The translations under genes were made by a program, and so were the position numbers. From contig NC_081808.1 of NCBI RefSeq assembly GCF_030704535.1, positions 19,528,501 to 19,592,500 of the forward strand: a stretch of 64,000 bases of DNA, given 5' to 3'. Within the stretch, counting starts at the first letter, position 1. Every line of letters begins with the position of its first letter. The notes under the pieces are model-generated. The model was not told the DNA's origin. It worked only from the letters and a program-made list of their open reading frames with translations, and ran no database searches. Shown in pieces: positions 12,341 to 23,700 of this stretch. The DNA comes from Vitis vinifera (taxonomy: Eukaryota > Streptophyta > Magnoliopsida > Vitales > Vitaceae).

Positions 12341-13625
12341 TTGGTGTTAGGGTATGGTAGCCCAAAGTGAGAATTGCGGTGGGTGGCTTGTCTAGGAATG
12401 AGCTACTCGAGCGTCAGAAGCTGCCTTTACTGGTTGAAGCTTAGGTTAGGGGCTATGCACAGGTTTCACTTACTCGCACCTAGTTGTCTTATGGATGGGC
12501 GCGTTTGCAGGATGTCATTTTTACCTGGTCAACCGTCGTGGGGACCAGCCTTCTCCTGACGTGTCCGAATAAAAAGGTGTTTGTTTTCTACTTTTAGTGC
12601 TTTACACCCCTGGCTTGCCAGCAATTTTAATTTAAAGATTGGCTTCTCTTTCTCTAGGAGAGTGTTACAGGCATTTTTGCTCTGTTTCACGGCTGGCAGC
12701 TAGCAACAATTAAATGGAAAATTTTAATTTATAAAAATTTCAATATTTGGAGGTTATATTCAGGGCTGCAATTTGGGTGGGTTGATGGCTAAATCCTAAT
12801 TTAAAAACAATTAATCCAAGTTAATCCAACATCATTTCTCTAACATCGGATTAAGTTCGAATTGGTCAAGGTAAGCTTGGATTGAACTCAGATTGATTGG
12901 ATTATATTTAAGTTAATTAGGCTAATGGGTTGATGTATTGTATAATTTAAAATTTATTTATAATTTTTAAAAGAATTTACATACTTAAATTTTAAATAAT
13001 AAATAAGACAAAATTTTAAGGTAACAATAAAAAAAATTAAAAAAAAATTTACATATATTTCTATAATAATGAAAAATATATAATATATTATAATGTTATA
13101 TTTTTAAAAAATTAAAAAGAAAATAAATATTATTATATAAGATAATATATAATATAAATATTATAAAAATATTAAATCAAATTTATGTTAAGCATAGGTT
13201 GCCTAAAAGTTGGTACGAGTCCAACTCAAACTAAGTTCGGATTAGAAGTTTAAACAAAGTATTGAAAATGATTGAATACTAGATTGAATGGGAGAAGTTG
13301 CAGATTTAGTTATAACCTAAAAAAAATAAAAATATAATTAAAACTTTTTCAATATTTTTTTAAAAGAGAAAGGTTATGGAATATTAGTGAAAGAAACAAG
13401 AAAATGGGTATTGATTTTAAAAGAGAATGAGTAATGAGTGGCCTAGATTTCTGGAGGGTGACGAACAAGGGCCCTAGGATTTTGCTTTTTCATTTTGTCT
13501 AGGATGGATAAGGTGCGCCTAGTGGAGAAGACCCTGGACTTGGATCTCACAAACTCTCCTTCCCCACCCTTTTCTCTCCAAGAGGAACCTGCCAAATTAG
13601 TCTCCTACTGTTAGAAACCTTAAAG
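11239..13625 (+). other. Spacer: ANP32-like 3' UTR and AT-rich repeats, no gene seen
   Basis: The first 400 bases or so are likely the 3' UTR. The stretch 11700-12600 has only short, unconvincing reading frames. From about 12760 to 13300 it is AT-rich with 'gggttgatgg' and 'gtccaactcaaact' motifs, like the degenerate inverted-repeat elements elsewhere in the window, but I could not define its ends. The last 200 bases precede the next gene. Confidence 0.5.
12309..12334. repeat. (TA)n microsatellite
   Basis: About 13 TA units in intergenic DNA. Confidence 0.9.
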
Positions 13626-14117
13626 ATGTTGCTGTTGTATCCGGCATCCGCCTCCCTACCATCACTGCAACTGCTGGCCAATAGTTCAAGCATCAAATGT
13701 AGAAGTGGATTGCATATGCCACTGAAGGTAATGGGTATGGCAAAGGAAAGCAGCAACAGCGGTGATGGCATCACAGAGAAGGTAGCCATAGTGGGTGGCC
13801 TGGTATCTACCCCCGTCATTGCCTGGTCTCTCTACACTCTGAAGACAACAGGCTGTGGCCTGCCCCCTGGACCAGGAGGCTCAATAGGCGCACTTGAAGG
13901 TGTGAGCTACCTCATTGTCGTGGGAATTGTGGCTTGGTCCTCGTACACTAAATACAAAACTGGCTCCGGTCTCCCTAACGGACCTTTTGGCTTGTTGGGT
14001 GCTGTTGAAGGCCTTTCATATTTATCATTGCTCGCCATTTTGGTGGTGTTCGGGGTGCAGTTTTTTGAGCAGGGTTCCATCCCTGGACCCCTCCCCAGTG
14101 ACCAGTGCTTTGGCTAA
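13626..14117 (+). CDS. Plastid-targeted small membrane protein with internal 37-residue repeats
   Basis: An intronless frame of 163 codons starts at the first ATG after an in-frame stop. Residues 1-40 are rich in Ser, Leu and Ala and poor in acids, like a chloroplast transit peptide. Hydrophobic segments lie at about 53-70, 94-105 and 131-147. Residues 70-104 and 107-141 are two copies of one unit with the pattern Y-T-x-K-T-x-x-G-L-P-x-G-P-x-G-x-x-G-A-x-E-G-x-S-Y-L. A third, partial copy (GSIPGPLP) follows at the same 37-residue spacing. I recognise this as a conserved plant protein, probably plastid or thylakoid, but know no function for it. The body (from EKVAIVGGL) is what I recall as conserved, so the frame is very likely a real gene. 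It ends SDQCFG. Confidence 0.85.
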   Translation: MLLLYPASASLPSLQLLANSSSIKCRSGLHMPLKVMGMAKESSNSGDGITEKVAIVGGLVSTPVIAWSLYTLKTTGCGLPPGPGGSIGALEGVSYLIVVGIVAWSSYTKYKTGSGLPNGPFGLLGAVEGLSYLSLLAILVVFGVQFFEQGSIPGPLPSDQCFG

Positions 14118-14529
14118 AGCCCTGTGTATTGTCATCCTTGTTCTGCCTCAAGATAATGTACTACAGGCCAGTACATTTCCTATCGGCTGTGTGTGGTCAT
14201 GCTTCACCCGGGCTGTCGGTTGAAGAAAATTGCCCTGATTGAATGTTGATCCACACTTTTTCTTTCTCCACTGTTGGTCTCCTGTTTATAGTTAAATCTT
14301 TTTCTCCAATAAATTGGGCTTTGGAACAGTTTTGCTTACTTAGTTCTCACTGGTTTTAGGCATCTCAATTGGGACCAAAGTCACTTGATTTTATTTTCCC
14401 GAAATAAACTATCTTTGAGTTTGATCTACCCATTGGTCTGAAACTATTCCAATTCATAATAGCACAAAGGCTGATTCGCCCATGAGATGAAAACAAGATC
14501 AGTACCAAATACTAAGAGCAACCTGATGA
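14118..14529 (+). other. 3' UTR of the plastid protein gene and short spacer
   Basis: The sequence contains an AATAAA-like signal at about 14308 (aataaattgg). Nothing else is recognised before the copia remnant. Confidence 0.45.
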
Positions 14530-15810
14530 ACTGGCAATGGAAGTAAAAAATACACGAAACACATAATGATTTATGTGATTTGACTTCAAGCCTACATCCA
14601 TATCAAAATAAAGAAAAACTTTCACTATTGTTTGACGAACTCTCACATCTCAAAGTCTTGGTTACCCTCAAACAAGGAATCTTTAAGTTAAAATCTTTTC
14701 CCAATAACCATAAAAACCCTTTATTGTTGCAACATGTTGTTCTTTTAAGAGCTTTATTCTAACACTTTGAACCTCACATCCTCGGCTCTTGATTTGACTT
14801 TAAGCCTACATCCATATCAAAATAAAGAAAAACTTTCACTATTGTTTGAAGAACTCTCACATCTCAAAGTCTTGGTTACTCTCAAACAAGGAATCTTTAA
14901 GTTAAAATCTTTTCCCAATAACCATAAAAACCCTTTTATTATTGCAACATGTTCTTTTAAGAGCTTTATTCTAACACTTTGAACCTCACATCCTCGGCTC
15001 TTGGAATTCTTTCCTTTCTTTCGAAAACTCATTTGCAAACAATAACCTTTTGTACCTTAGGCATCTTAACTAGTTTCCCAATATGGTTTTGTTGAAGTGA
15101 TTCAATCTCCTCATTCATAATAACAATTCATTGTATAGACTCTTTATTAGTAATGGCCTCATGATAACTGTGAGGTTTCTTACTTCTAATGCTTTTGACA
15201 CATGAAGTATATAAGCAACCAAATCTATATAAGCATACCTTTAAGGTGGTTTAATCTCCTTTCTTGTTTTATTTTTTATTAAACTGTTTAATTGCTCATA
15301 TGGTATTTTTTTTATCATCAAAATCTTTTCTATGGTTCCAAACGCTTTGTGCTCAAACTCCACCTTTTTTCTCACTCCAAGATTATTTTCTATATCAAAT
15401 TGCTTCTTCTTATGACTTAATATTGGAGACTCATCAAAGGCACATCCATACTAATAAGAAATTTGGAGGATTTGAATGTAGACTCCATAACCTATACCCT
15501 TTTATACTATTTGTATGCCATAAAAATATGCATTTCTATGCCCTTAGTTCCAACTTACCTTCATTTATATGAGTATAAAGTAAGACAACAAAAAATTCTA
15601 AAAAATTTACATAATTAGTCAAAGAACTAGAATCTATCTCTTTAGGATTCTTATAATTAATGGAAACTAAAAGAAATCTATTTGAAAAGATAACAAGCTA
15701 AATTAACCGCTTTACCCTAAAAATTCTTTTAATAATCTTGTATCTAGAAGAGTTTTGTTCATTTGTTTAATAACACCATTCTGTTGTGGATTATGTCTAA
15801 TTGAGCAATG
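14530..15810 (-). mobile_element. Copia retrotransposon remnant, left part (host of the nest)
   Basis: Minus-strand translation shows copia Pol pieces in order. The integrase end HCSIRHNPQQNGVI lies against the breakpoint at 15810. A GYRLW motif follows near 15490, then MNEEIESLQQN near 15120 and VCK-VFERKE near 15040, the start of the reverse transcriptase. The rest of RT and RNase H is missing: coding sequence runs straight into LTR-like DNA at about 15000. The other half continues at 25863. The outer (left) limit is approximate. Confidence 0.8.
14577..15002. repeat. Tandem direct duplication, about 213 bp x 2
   Basis: Units 14577-14790 and 14791-15002 both begin GATTTGACTT and both end CCTCGGCTCTT, with only scattered differences. 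Each unit joins LTR-like sequence to the first codons of copia RT, so the junction was duplicated after the deletion that made it. Confidence 0.92.
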
Positions 15811-16008
15811 TGTCACAAGATGCTTTAAATGAGCCTCCCCATGGGTTTATATAGAGCCCATGAAGCTTTTAGAGACTTCTACACTTAGCCATTGGTGGAA
15901 AGAGTGTGGAAGGTTCTAAAGATTCCTAGAGATGTCCACACATCTTTACACTATAGTGGAAGGCATGAGAAGAGTCCAAGGCTTTCTAGAGAATTTTAGA
16001 GATCTCTT

Positions 16009-16768
16009 TGTGAAACCAAGGTTTGGTTAATATCGGTTTTGATGATAACAAAACAAGGTTTATAATTAATGATTACATTTCATACATTTTTCATCTATAA
16101 AAAGGTTCTAATCTTCATTGTTTCATGAGGTTAACCTTCCTAAACCTTTTTTGAATATATTTGAGTCTTGGGAGAGTGTTTTTGAGTGCACCATTATTTT
16201 AAAACTTGTATATCTTTAGTGCACCATTCAATCCTAGTTTTCTTGTATCATTTGAGCCTTAAAGTTTTGTACTAGGATTTTGTGAGATCCTTTATTCATT
16301 TGTAAATCTTTGAGATGAGGAATCTAAGTGTGAGATATCACTTAGGGATTCTCAAGTGTGGGGTATCACTTGAGGGGTTATTCAAGAGTGAGATATCTCT
16401 TAAGGTTTGTAAAGGGTGCTTAGAGCCAAAAGTCCAAGATGGTGGATTGGAGCCATAATCCAATCGTATTGCTTGAAGCCTTGGTTTGGAAGCCTTAAAT
16501 TAGTGGAACCTCAAGCTTGAGATGGAAGCTAGATGAGAGTGGATGTAGGTCAGGTTGCGTCGAACCACTATAAAAATATTGTGTTTGCATTATCTCTTCC
16601 CTACTCTTTTACTTTATATGCAATTATTTTTATATTGTTTTATTATATATTTGCATATAATTATCTTTTGCATTCATACAATTTAAATTTGCAAAAAGAG
16701 ACCATCACCCTATTCACCCATTCTCTAATGCAATTACCATAAGTTGGATTAGCCTAATTTTTCTAACA
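16009..16768 (+). repeat. 5' LTR of the gag-only copia element (760 bp, internally deleted)
   Basis: It matches the 3' LTR at its first about 70 bases and again from 'catttttcatctataaaaa' to the end. It lacks about 540 bases that the 3' LTR has between these points. Confidence 0.9.
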
Positions 16769-16770
16769 AT

Positions 16771-16782
16771 TGGTATCAGAGC
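16771..16782 (+). other. Primer-binding site of the gag-only element
   Basis: TGGTATCAGAGC two bases after the LTR is the standard initiator-tRNA-Met primer-binding site of plant copia elements. Confidence 0.9.
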
Positions 16783-16819
16783 TAGGCCTCTTATTTAACA
16801 CTTAATCGTTTAAGAAATA

Positions 16820-18160
16820 ATGACTAATTCTTTAAGCTCATCTCACATTGAAAGTTTTTCAACCACCCGATCTTCATTCTTTACGAGAACCAATTATTCC
16901 TATTGGAAAGGAAAAATGTCTTGGTTTTTAAAATCTATTAATTTTGATCTATGAGATGTCATTGAAATGGTCCCCACATTTATTCAAAATTAGAAAATGA
17001 AGTGATGGTTCCAAAACCTAAGCAAGAATGGGATGAACTTGATAAAAAAATAAAAATAAAAATAAAAAGTTCAATTAAATGCCAAAGTTGTTTATATCTT
17101 ACATAGTGTTATTGATATAAATGAATTTAATCGTGTTTGGCAATGTAAGTCGGTTAAAGAAATTTGGAGACTATTAGTAATCACTCATGAGGGAACCAAC
17201 TAAGTTAAAGAGTTTAGAATCAACATCCTTGTGCATGATTATGAATTATTTTATATGAAGGATTTTGAATCTATTGTAGAAATGTTTTTTAGGTTCCTGG
17301 TGATTGTGAATGAACTTGAAGCCTTGGGAAAAACCTACACCGAAGTAGAGAAAGTCGTGAATATCTTAAGGTCTCTACCAAAGAAATGGGAAACAAAAGT
17401 AACAACTATTCAAGAAGCAAAGGATCTCACCAAACTCTCACTTGAAAAACTCATTGGGTCACTCATGACTTATGAGATAAATTTGAACAATCATAAAAAA
17501 ATTGAAGAAAATAAGAAAGTATAGCTTTTATGGCTTCAAAAAATGATGATGAAGAGGAAGATAGTGAAAGTGAAAGTGATGAAGACTCCATAGAAGAAGA
17601 ATGTACAAATGAGGATGCCAACATGTGCTTCATGGCTTTGGAGGATCATGAAGATGAGGTAAATTCCAACTCTAACTATAGTGAGTTTCAAGATATACTT
17701 CAAGAATTATATTTTGATCTTGAAAAACTTAGGTTCAAAAATGTCTTTCTTAAGAAAAAAATTTATTGTCTTTAAAATGAGCTCAATGAGCTTAAGGAAA
17801 AATTTGAAAATATTGAGAAGACAAAAATCTCTTTTGAAAAGGAAAATGAGGAGTTGAAAAAGAAAAATGAATGATTAACATCCTCTCTACAAAAATTCTC
17901 AAATGATCAAAAGACTTTTGATATGATTTTGACAAGTCAAAAGTGCATTTTTGATAAATAAAAAAAAACGGACTAGGCTATAAGTCTTTCAAAAATGAAA
18001 AATATTTTAAAAATTATTTTGTAAAGGAAGCCTCTAGTTTTTCACCTTCAATTATTTGCAATCTTTGTGGAAGAGGAGGTCACATTAGTGATATTTGTCC
18101 CTTAAGAAAATCCCTTCATGTTCTTCAAAACTCTAAATTATTTTTTATTCCAAATGGAAG
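16820..18160 (+). pseudogene. Decayed copia-type gag of the gag-only element
   Basis: A start at 16820 (MTNSLSSS) opens a gag of the UBN2 type. RTNYSYWKGKMSWFLKS lies near 16890. LPKKWETKVTTIQEAKDLTK lies near 17380, with the family motif LIGSLMTYEINL. A CCHC zinc knuckle, CNLCGRGGHISDIC, lies at about 18057-18102. Stops at about 16953 and 17522 and a frame change break it. An acidic and coiled-coil-like stretch lies between the capsid and knuckle parts. Confidence 0.88.
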
Positions 18161-19003
18161 AAAGTCCCAAAAAGATATGGGTACCAAAGGTTACTTAATT
18201 TGTTTTGTAGGGATCCATGGAAGAAGGAGAATATGTTTACTTTGGAAAGAATGCATTGATAATATTGGTAATGGTATCCCTTTTAAAGTTTAATTTGCAA
18301 TATCATTTTATCATTTTACCAACACTTGGTATAATTTTTGTTAATAATATAACATTTGGTATCACATTGATAAAATTGGTATATTTGTTAAACCAAGGTT
18401 TGGATCAAAAAGAAGATTTTATTTAATATATACCTGGGTAAAATTGAATGATCATATGCTTGTATGCTCTAATAAAGTTATTCAATCATGTTATATATAT
18501 TTTTTAAATGCATATGTTCTCTCATACATCTTTTCCAAATCATGTTTTAAATTGGGAATGCTCTAAGGTTGAGAAATCTTGTATTTTGGAAAATGTTCTC
18601 AAACGAAAAATGGGGGAGATTCATTTTCATGAGAAATTATATAATGCTTATTGTTTATTTTTAACTTTTGATATCATGTGATTCCCCTTATATGCTTTAT
18701 TGAGACTTTTTGTTGATGACAAAAAAATGGAGAAGTGTTAGTAGGTTGCTAACTTGAAAAGCATATCCATATTGATGCAATGTGTTTTATTGATCATAAT
18801 TGCTTGTATCATATTTAATAATAATATCTTGTCAATTGCTAAATTGCTTTTTATGCTATTTATGTTTGATTATAATATTTTGAGCACCCTTAATATACTC
18901 CTTGAAGTTTCTAAACTTAAATATTTTCTAAATTCAAGGGAGCATATATTAAAGGGGAACTTTTTAGCAACTTTGGTTTTGTCATCACCAAAAAAAGGAA
19001 GAT
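18161..19003 (+). other. Non-coding tail of the gag-only element
   Basis: This AT-rich sequence lies between gag and the 3' LTR, where pol would normally lie. Short frames show only a faint resemblance to anything. It ends in the polypurine tract. Confidence 0.6.
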
Positions 19004-20305
19004 TGTGAAACCAAGGTTTGGTTAATTTCAGTTTTAATAATAACAAAACAAGGTTTAGAAGTAATAATTATATTTCAAGTGTGTTTAGTCAAGACGATTT
19101 CCAAAGTGACAATCACAAAGACAAATCAAGTAAAAAAGAAATCAATAAGAAGAATAAGACCTCAAAGAGAAGTGTTTTTTAAGACCTAAACTTCATAATA
19201 TCTCTTTGTAAGGTTGTTGGTGCACTAAGATTTTCATGCATTACATTCTCTACTCATGCACCAAAATCATTCAAGAGTTTTTTTCTTTTTAAATCCTTTA
19301 AAATTAGATGATTTCATGTTTTCAACTAAAACCTTGCGTCAAATGTTTTTCAAAATTGTTTAGAAGGTTTTAAGTTGAAAAGGCTGGTTGTTAAGCCAAA
19401 AATGGCTCAATCGGTTGAACCGAATGAAGAACTGATTGACCCCCAACTCAACCGATCAAGGGGTGCAAAAAAATCTTCTCTCTCTTCTAGAATGGTTGTT
19501 CAACCGATCAAGGTTGAACCTCAATTGGTTGACCCCCACCTCAACCGGCCAAGGTCCAATTAAGGGGTAGTCGATATCCAATGGTCACCTGTCAAGCATT
19601 AAATGCTAACGGCTAGTTTGACATTTTTCATCTATAAAAAGACTTCAATTTTCATTGTTTCATGAGCTTAACCTTCCTAAACTTTTCTTGAATATATTTG
19701 AGTCTTGGGAAAGTGTTTTTGAGTGTACCATTGTTCTAAAACTTGCATATATTTAATGCATCATTCAATCCTAGTTTTCTTGTATCATTTGAGCCTTAAA
19801 GTTTTATACTAGAATTTTGTGAGATCCTTTATTCATTTGCAAATTTTTAAGAGAAAGAATCAAAGTGTGAGATATCACTTGGGGATTCTCAAGTGTAGGG
19901 TATCACTTGAGGGGTTATTCAAGAGTAAGGTATCTCTTGAGGTTTGTAAAGGGTGTTTGGAGCCAAAAGTCCAAGATGGTGGATTGGAACCATAATCCAA
20001 TTATATTGCTTGAAGGTTTGGTTTGGAAACCTTAAATTAGTGGAATCTCAAGCTTGGAATGGAAACTAGAAGATCGTGGATGTAGGTCGGGTTGTGTCGA
20101 ATCACTGTAAAAATATTGTGTTTACATTATCTCTTTTCTACTCTTTTACTTTATATGCAATTATTTTTATATTGTTTTATTATATATTTACATATAATCA
20201 TCCCTTACATTCATACAATTTAAATTTGCAAAAAGAGACCATCACCTTATTCACTCATTCTCTAGGGTGATTACCATAGGTTGGATTAGCCTAATTTTTC
20301 TAACA
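19004..20305 (+). repeat. 3' LTR of the gag-only copia element (1302 bp)
   Basis: It begins TGTGAAACC right after the polypurine tract and ends TTCTAACA, followed by the CTCTT duplication. It keeps the full-length central part missing from the 5' LTR. Confidence 0.9.
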
Positions 20306-20710
20306 CTCTTATATATCCTTATACATAGGCTTGTACATGGAATTGTGTAGGGTGTTTTACAATATTCATGAATTGTATGGAACCCTCCAAGGCTTCAGAG
20401 AGTTTCATTGGTGCCTATAAATAGGTGAGAACCTCATTTGGCCAAGACACCAAGCAAGTGAGTTTTAAAACACTTGTAAAGATTCCTTTGAGCAATAAAA
20501 GCTTTCATTCTTCAAGAGTTGCCTACTACGCTTTTTAAAGCTTCTAAGTCATGAGCATCTTAGCCTAGCAAGCTAAGCATCGGGAGTAAGGCTAATTTAG
20601 CAAGATCAAGGGTTTTGACTTGTCTAAGTGTCGCACAAGCTTAAGAAAAGACTAAGTTTGTGATAGTTGGTATTAGAGTGCGACTACGAAGCGAGCACAA
20701 TAAAAAAAGC

Positions 20711-23700
20711 ATGTCGGGCTCCAACATGGACGAGACTAATGAGCAAACCAATAAAAGGGAGACCAAGCCTACTGCATGGGGCAGATGCAGGAAGGATAAA
20801 TCTTGTGATACCTTAGCCAACATGGAGGCAAGGCTAGCCATGGCAAACACCCAAGAAGTGATGGATTTGATCGAGCAAGGCATGGAGAAAGGCTTAGAAG
20901 ATCTAAGGAAGCAAATCCAAGACTTCGTGAAGGGGTTCTAGGCTCACAAGGTCAGTCAATATCACACAAGGAGTTCATGTCCTTCCAAGACAAGGGCATG
21001 AGCATGTTTGCTAGCATGGAGTCAAGGAATGAGACCTTGGTTGGATGCATGAAGGCCCAAGACCATGAGGTTCGACAAAAGCTGATCATCTACAAGATTG
21101 TCGTATCAGCATGAGTCATGGCCACTTATGAGGCACCAAGGGTGGAGGTACCCAAACCACACATGTTCAGTGGCAAGAGGGATGCCAAAGAGCTGGACAA
21201 CTTCTTGTGGCACATGGAACACTACTTTAAGGTTATCGCACTAACAAATGAAGCCACTAAAGTACATACCGCGACCCTCTACCACACTGATAATGTTATT
21301 CTATGGTGGCGTCGGAGATTTGCCAATATAGAAAAGTGGACGTGTACCATAGACACATGGGATGCCTTTAAGTGAAATATCAAAAGGCAATTCTACCTCA
21401 ATGATGTGTCTTACCTAGTAAGGAAAAATATGAAGCATCTTAAGCACATGGCTTGATCCGTGAGTATGTCAAAGATTTCTCTACACTAATTCTTGAGATT
21501 CCTAACATGTTCGAAGATGAGCTACTATTCAACTTCATAGACAACTTGTAAAGTTGGGCTGAGCAAGAGTTGAGGAGACGTGGTGTCCAAGACCTAGCCA
21601 TAACCATGGCAGTAGCAGAGTCATTGGTGGAATATGAGAGAGAAGACTCCTCCAAGCCCAAGCCACAAACTAGGGATAATTATGCCAAAGGTGTAAGAGA
21701 CATAGGATCACAGCGCTACACTCCTACGAAAAGATCAAGCAAGGATCCTAGTGGCAAGGATGGCAAAGGTAAAGATAAGCGGAAAGAGTTCACGTCCATG
21801 ACCAATTCTTTCCTACGTGATGGTCCACACCAGGCTTAGGATTGACCCAAAAGGAAAGCCCTAAATGCCATGATTGAGGAGAAAGAAAAGGAAGGTGATG
21901 CTCATGTGGGATCATTACAACTCCTAAACCCTCTCAAGGCCAAGTTGGTACTTAAGACGCCTAAAATCAAATGGCTAATGTATGTAGAGGCCCTTGTAAA
22001 TAGGAAGACCACCAAGGCTCTGGTGGACATTGGTGCCACTCATAATTTTGTCTTGAAGAATAAGGAAAATAGGCTAGAGCTCCAAGCATCCAAGGAAGAA
22101 GGTTGGCTTAAGGCAGTTAATTCAATTGCGAAGCCATCACATGGAGAAGCATGTGAGGTGGCTATGCGTATTGGCTCATGGGAAAGAATGGTTGACTTCA
22201 CAATGGCACCCATGGACGACTTCAAGATGGTATTGAGGATGGACTTCCTACCTATGCCACTACCATTCCTATGCTCAATGGCTATCCTAGGGGAAAAAAA
22301 GCCATGCATGGTCCCCTCCCTATGGTCACCAAAGGTTTACCCAAGACCCTTTTGTTATCAGTTGTGCAAGTAAAGAAGGGGTTAAGAGGAAGGAGATGAC
22401 CTATCTCGCCACCTTTAAGGAGGAAAAAGACAATGGGTTAAGAGAGCCCATGCCTAAGGAAATCGAGAGAGTCTTTGATGAGTTCAAGGACGTGATGCCA
22501 CTCGAGTTGCCCAAGAGACTCTTTCTTAGAAGGAAGGAAAACCATTAGATCAAGTTAGAGTCGAGAGCTAAGCCCCATGCTATAGGGCCATACAAGATGG
22601 CACCGCCCGAACTAGAGGAGCTAAAGAAACAACTTAAGGAGTTGTTAGATGTAGGGTTCATCCAACCATCCAAGGCTTCTTATGGCACGCCAGTCTTATT
22701 TCAAAAAAGCATGATGGATCCCTATGGATGTGCATCGATTATTGGGTACTCAACAAGGTGACGGTAAAGAACAAATATCCTATTCTGCTCATCGTCAGCT
22801 TGTTTGATCAACTAGGTAGGGCGAGATATTTCACGAAGCTAGACTTAAGGTCGGGTTATTATCAAGTAAGGATTGGGGAGAGGGACGAGCCGAAGACTAC
22901 ATGTGTGACTAGGTATGACTCATACGAGTTCTTAGTGATGCCTTTCAGCCTCACCAACGCCCCGACAACATTCTGCACACTCATGAATAAGATCTCCCAC
23001 CCATATTTAGACAAGTTAGCAGTGGTGTATTTAGATGACATAGTCATATACAGTAACACCTTGAAGGAACACATAGAGCATCTAAGGAAGGTCTTCAAGA
23101 TTCTAAAGCAGAACGAGTTATACGTAGAAAATGAGAAGTGCTCCTTTGCTAAGGAAGATGTGAGCTTCCTGGGACACCGCATCAAGGATGACAAGTTGAT
23201 GATGGGTGACAACAAGGTTAAGGACATCCAAGAGTGGGATCCACTAACCAAGGTACCTCAACTAAGATCTTTCCTTGGTCTAATTAAATACCACTGACAG
23301 TTCATTAAGGGTTATTTGACAAAGGCAACTCCACTCATTGATCTTCTCAAGAAAGACAAGGCATGAGAGTGGGATGAAAGGTGTCAACAAGCCTTCGAAG
23401 ATCTAAAGAAGGTTGTGACTGAGGAGCCTGTGTTGGCACTACTCGACCATACTAAGGTATTTGAAGTACACATGGATACCTCATATTTCACTATTGGGGG
23501 AGTTCTAATGCAAGACAAACATCTAGTAGCCTTTGAGAGTTGTAAGCTTAATGACATGGAGATGCGCTACACAGTGCAAGAAAATGAGATGATTGCCATC
23601 GTCTATTGCTTGCACATATAGAGACATTATCTCATAAGGTCTCACTTCATAGTGCAGACCAATAATGTTGTCATTGGCTACTTCCAGACACAGAAGGAGC

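Larger units (their letters stand above)
16009..20305 (+). mobile_element. Copia-type LTR element with gag but no pol, inserted in the gypsy LTR
   Basis: It starts TGTGAAACC and ends TTCTAACA, with a perfect 5-bp duplication CTCTT at 16004-16008 and 20306-20310. The uninterrupted gypsy 3' LTR reads GATCTCTTATATATCC at the matching place, which is the empty site. The LTRs are 16009-16768 and 19004-20305. Between them are a PBS, a gag remnant and about 800 bases with no recognisable enzyme domain, then a polypurine tract (AAAAAAAGGAAGAT). No protease, integrase or RT is visible, so it would depend on another element. Confidence 0.92.
15811..20665 (+). repeat. 5' LTR of the gypsy element, interrupted by another retroelement
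   Basis: The two pieces, 15811-16008 and 20311-20665, align end to end with the 3' LTR at 25310-25862. The last bases read TGATA instead of TGACA. The adjacent sequence TTGGTATTAGAGTGCGAC at 20668 is the expected primer-binding-site position. The LTR pair is visibly diverged, by roughly one base in six over the first 198 bases by eye. Confidence 0.9.

Noticed and set aside
11700..12560. Short frames of 60-76 codons downstream of the ANP32-like gene
   Set aside because: No domain, no conserved wording and no splice logic; random openness is enough.
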